This document shows positions 5,535-6,713 of a DNA stretch of 6,713 nucleotides, one piece after another. Positions within the stretch are counted from its first letter, which is position 1; every line of letters starts with the position of its first letter. Under the pieces are notes generated by a model. The model did not search any database and was not told the origin of the DNA. It saw nothing but the letters and a program-made list of their open reading frames with translations. The position numbers were made by a program, and so were the translations under genes. The DNA is from Bacillota bacterium (lineage in GTDB: Bacteria > Bacillota > Clostridia > Lachnospirales > Cellulosilyticaceae), in contig JAEYPM010000054.1 in assembly GCA_023410675.1 (NCBI GenBank), forward strand, positions 1-6,713, written 5' to 3'.

Positions 5535-5608
5535 GACCCATGACTAATCTTTTGGTAGAATTAAGTTACCACACAAAATTTTTCCAAAGGAGATTCTAAT
5601 CATGGATC
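5535..5608 (+). promoter_or_regulatory. Hairpin that sequesters the transposase ribosome-binding site and start codon
   Basis: In RNA, 5535-5546 (GACCCAUGACUA) can pair with 5597-5608 (UAAUCAUGGAUC) with two mismatches. The stem then continues after a two-base bulge: AUCU (5547-5550) pairs with AGAU (5591-5594) and UUUGG (5551-5555) with CCAAA (5584-5588), with GG (5589-5590) bulged. The 28-base loop is 5556-5583. Both the AAAGGAG site (5586-5592) and the AUG (5602-5604) lie in the 3' arm, so a transcript entering from outside would be poorly translated. RNA started inside the element beyond the left arm would escape. An alternative small stem, TGGTA/TACCA (5553-5557 with 5567-5571), could compete with it. 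Confidence 0.6.
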
Positions 5609-6711
5609 ATAATTATTCTACCATTAACACACCTAATCGCGAAAGAGGTAAACATCTTAAATTTGAGGATCGAGTTACCATCAAGGTTTGTCGTAAGTTA
5701 GGTCTTGCTTTAAGACCAATAGCTGAACTTCTTAATTGCTCACCTTCAACAGTATCCTATGAACTTAGACGTGGTACAGGAGAACGAAATGGTTCTGTTG
5801 GTAGAAAGCCTGAATATTCGCCTAAAAGGGGCCAAAGGACTTACGAGCAGAACCGTTCCCTCTGTCACAAAGAAAGCATAGTTTGTTCTGATAATCCATT
5901 TATTCTATGGGTTATTGATTGCGTTCGTACTAAGAAGTGGTCTCTAGATGCCTGTGTTGGATATGCTAAGAAACATAAGCTATTTGCTGATGAATATATG
6001 GTTTGCAGCAAAACACTTTATAACGCTGTTTGGAAAGGTATAATCCTCAGTCCATTTGAGCTTCCAGAAGCTTTAAGTCGCTCAAAGAGGAAGGCTACTT
6101 ATCGTAAGAACAAGAGAATACTTGGAACAAGCATCGAAGAACGCCCTGATGGTTTTTCATCCAGAGAAGAATGTGGTCACTGGGAAATTGATACTGTTGT
6201 CGGTAAGAAGACGGGTAAGGAATCAGTAGTGCTTACTCTGCTTGAGAAGATGACAGACTTCTATATAACCATCAAAATTCCTGGCAAAACGGCCGATGCT
6301 GTTATGACAGCAATGGAAGTCCTCCGCGAGGAGTATGGTGATGAATTCTTTCATAAGGTTTTCAAGTCAGTAACTGCCGATAATGGAACAGAGTTTGAGA
6401 GACTCTCTGAACTTGAGCAATATGGAGTGAAGGTTTACTTTGCTCATCCATACTCATCATGGGAGAGGCCTCAAAATGAGCGTCATAATCGTATTCTTCG
6501 TAGCTATATTCCAAAGGGAAAGTCTATCGAAGAGTATTCTGCAGAACAGATACTTCAGTTTGCAGATGACATCAATGCACTACCAAGAAAGTTCCTTGGC
6601 TATTCAACTCCGGAGGAGCTATTTGATGACTTCTTGGATCAGGTGTATTCAGTTAACAAGGTACAAAGTAACTTAATTACCAAGCATGTTCAATTTGAAA
6701 TTGCAATTTAA
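5602..6711 (+). CDS. IS30-family transposase
   Basis: The 369-residue protein is a full-length IS30-type transposase. Residues about 19-58 form the N-terminal helix-turn-helix (LKFEDRVTIKVCRKLGLALR, then IAELLNCSPSTVSYELRRG), which binds the terminal repeats. The C-terminal RNase H-like catalytic core carries the expected acidic triad: Asp197 in GHWEIDTVVG, Asp260 in VTADNGTEF and Glu293 in WERPQNERHNR, with the 33-residue spacing usual for DDE members of this family. The PQNERHNRILRSYIPKG and LPRKFLGYSTPEELF segments are also family hallmarks. It cuts and joins the element's ends, using two metal ions. AAAGGAG (5586-5592) is nine bases before the ATG, but both are buried in a hairpin. The C-terminal HVQFEIAI is encoded within the right inverted repeat. 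I see no frameshift or premature stop. Confidence 0.96.
   Translation: MDHNYSTINTPNRERGKHLKFEDRVTIKVCRKLGLALRPIAELLNCSPSTVSYELRRGTGERNGSVGRKPEYSPKRGQRTYEQNRSLCHKESIVCSDNPFILWVIDCVRTKKWSLDACVGYAKKHKLFADEYMVCSKTLYNAVWKGIILSPFELPEALSRSKRKATYRKNKRILGTSIEERPDGFSSREECGHWEIDTVVGKKTGKESVVLTLLEKMTDFYITIKIPGKTADAVMTAMEVLREEYGDEFFHKVFKSVTADNGTEFERLSELEQYGVKVYFAHPYSSWERPQNERHNRILRSYIPKGKSIEEYSAEQILQFADDINALPRKFLGYSTPEELFDDFLDQVYSVNKVQSNLITKHVQFEIAI
6687..6710. repeat. Right terminal inverted repeat (IRR) of the IS30 element
   Basis: This is the inverted partner of the left repeat (20 of 24 bases). It lies inside the final codons of the transposase gene. Only three bases of right flank (6711-6713) remain in the window, so the target site and the disrupted neighbour cannot be judged. 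Confidence 0.8.
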
Positions 6712-6713
6712 GA

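Larger units (their letters stand above)
5497..6710 (+). mobile_element. IS30-family insertion sequence, apparently complete
   Basis: A transposase gene is bracketed by imperfect terminal inverted repeats of 24 bases (5497-5520 and 6687-6710, 20 of 24 matching), giving an element of about 1.2 kb. TA is found at both outermost ends (5497-5498 and 6709-6710). It can be read either as the last two bases of the repeats or as a 2-base target duplication, which fits the short duplications made by this family. The right repeat overlaps the last codons of the transposase, and its stop codon TAA (6709-6711) is completed at or beyond the element's edge. The open reading frame is intact, so the element may still be mobile. 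Its DNA is visibly less AT-rich than the neighbouring genes, in keeping with separate ancestry. Confidence 0.87.

Noticed and set aside
1..6713. CRISPR array, tRNA or rRNA genes
   Set aside because: No regularly spaced repeats and no cloverleaf or rRNA-like stretches were recognised on either strand.

Overview
The window is AT-rich, has strong Shine-Dalgarno sites (AAGGAGG/AGGAG types) and encodes families common in anaerobic low-GC Firmicutes. These are an ATC-hydrolase-type protein, a PNPOx-like flavoprotein, WG repeats, an IS30 element and Crp/Fnr and GNAT relics. A clostridial host, perhaps Lachnospiraceae, is the best guess; no species can be named. It reads as an accessory stretch in which two genes have decayed and a transposon has landed.

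Left part (1-1709): a probable divergent gene start lies at the left edge (minus strand). It is followed by a broken Crp/Fnr-type regulator (143-636), with a one-base frame break in a G run and no normal N-terminus. Next is an intact ATC-hydrolase-family gene (721-1203) with its own terminator, then the remains of a GNAT acetyltransferase (1437-1709) that has lost two internal blocks, including most of its acetyl-CoA-binding core.

Middle part (1710-5464): a PNPOx-like gene (1787-2263) ends in a strong hairpin terminator. After a 436-base gene-free leader comes a same-strand trio without visible terminators between its members: a cytoplasmic WG-repeat protein (2700-3641), a small three-helix membrane protein (3726-4073) and a 445-residue predicted alpha-solenoid protein with a conserved-looking Cys/His-rich N-terminal patch (4127-5464). 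No member has an assigned function. This trio is the best candidate here for an undescribed functional unit, but nothing in the sequence proves they act together.

Right part (5497-6713): an apparently complete IS30-family element, with 24-bp imperfect terminal inverted repeats (20 of 24 matching), an intact DDE transposase, and a long hairpin that buries the transposase ribosome-binding site and start codon. The element starts about 30 bases after the solenoid gene stops. Its right end falls in the last bases of the window.
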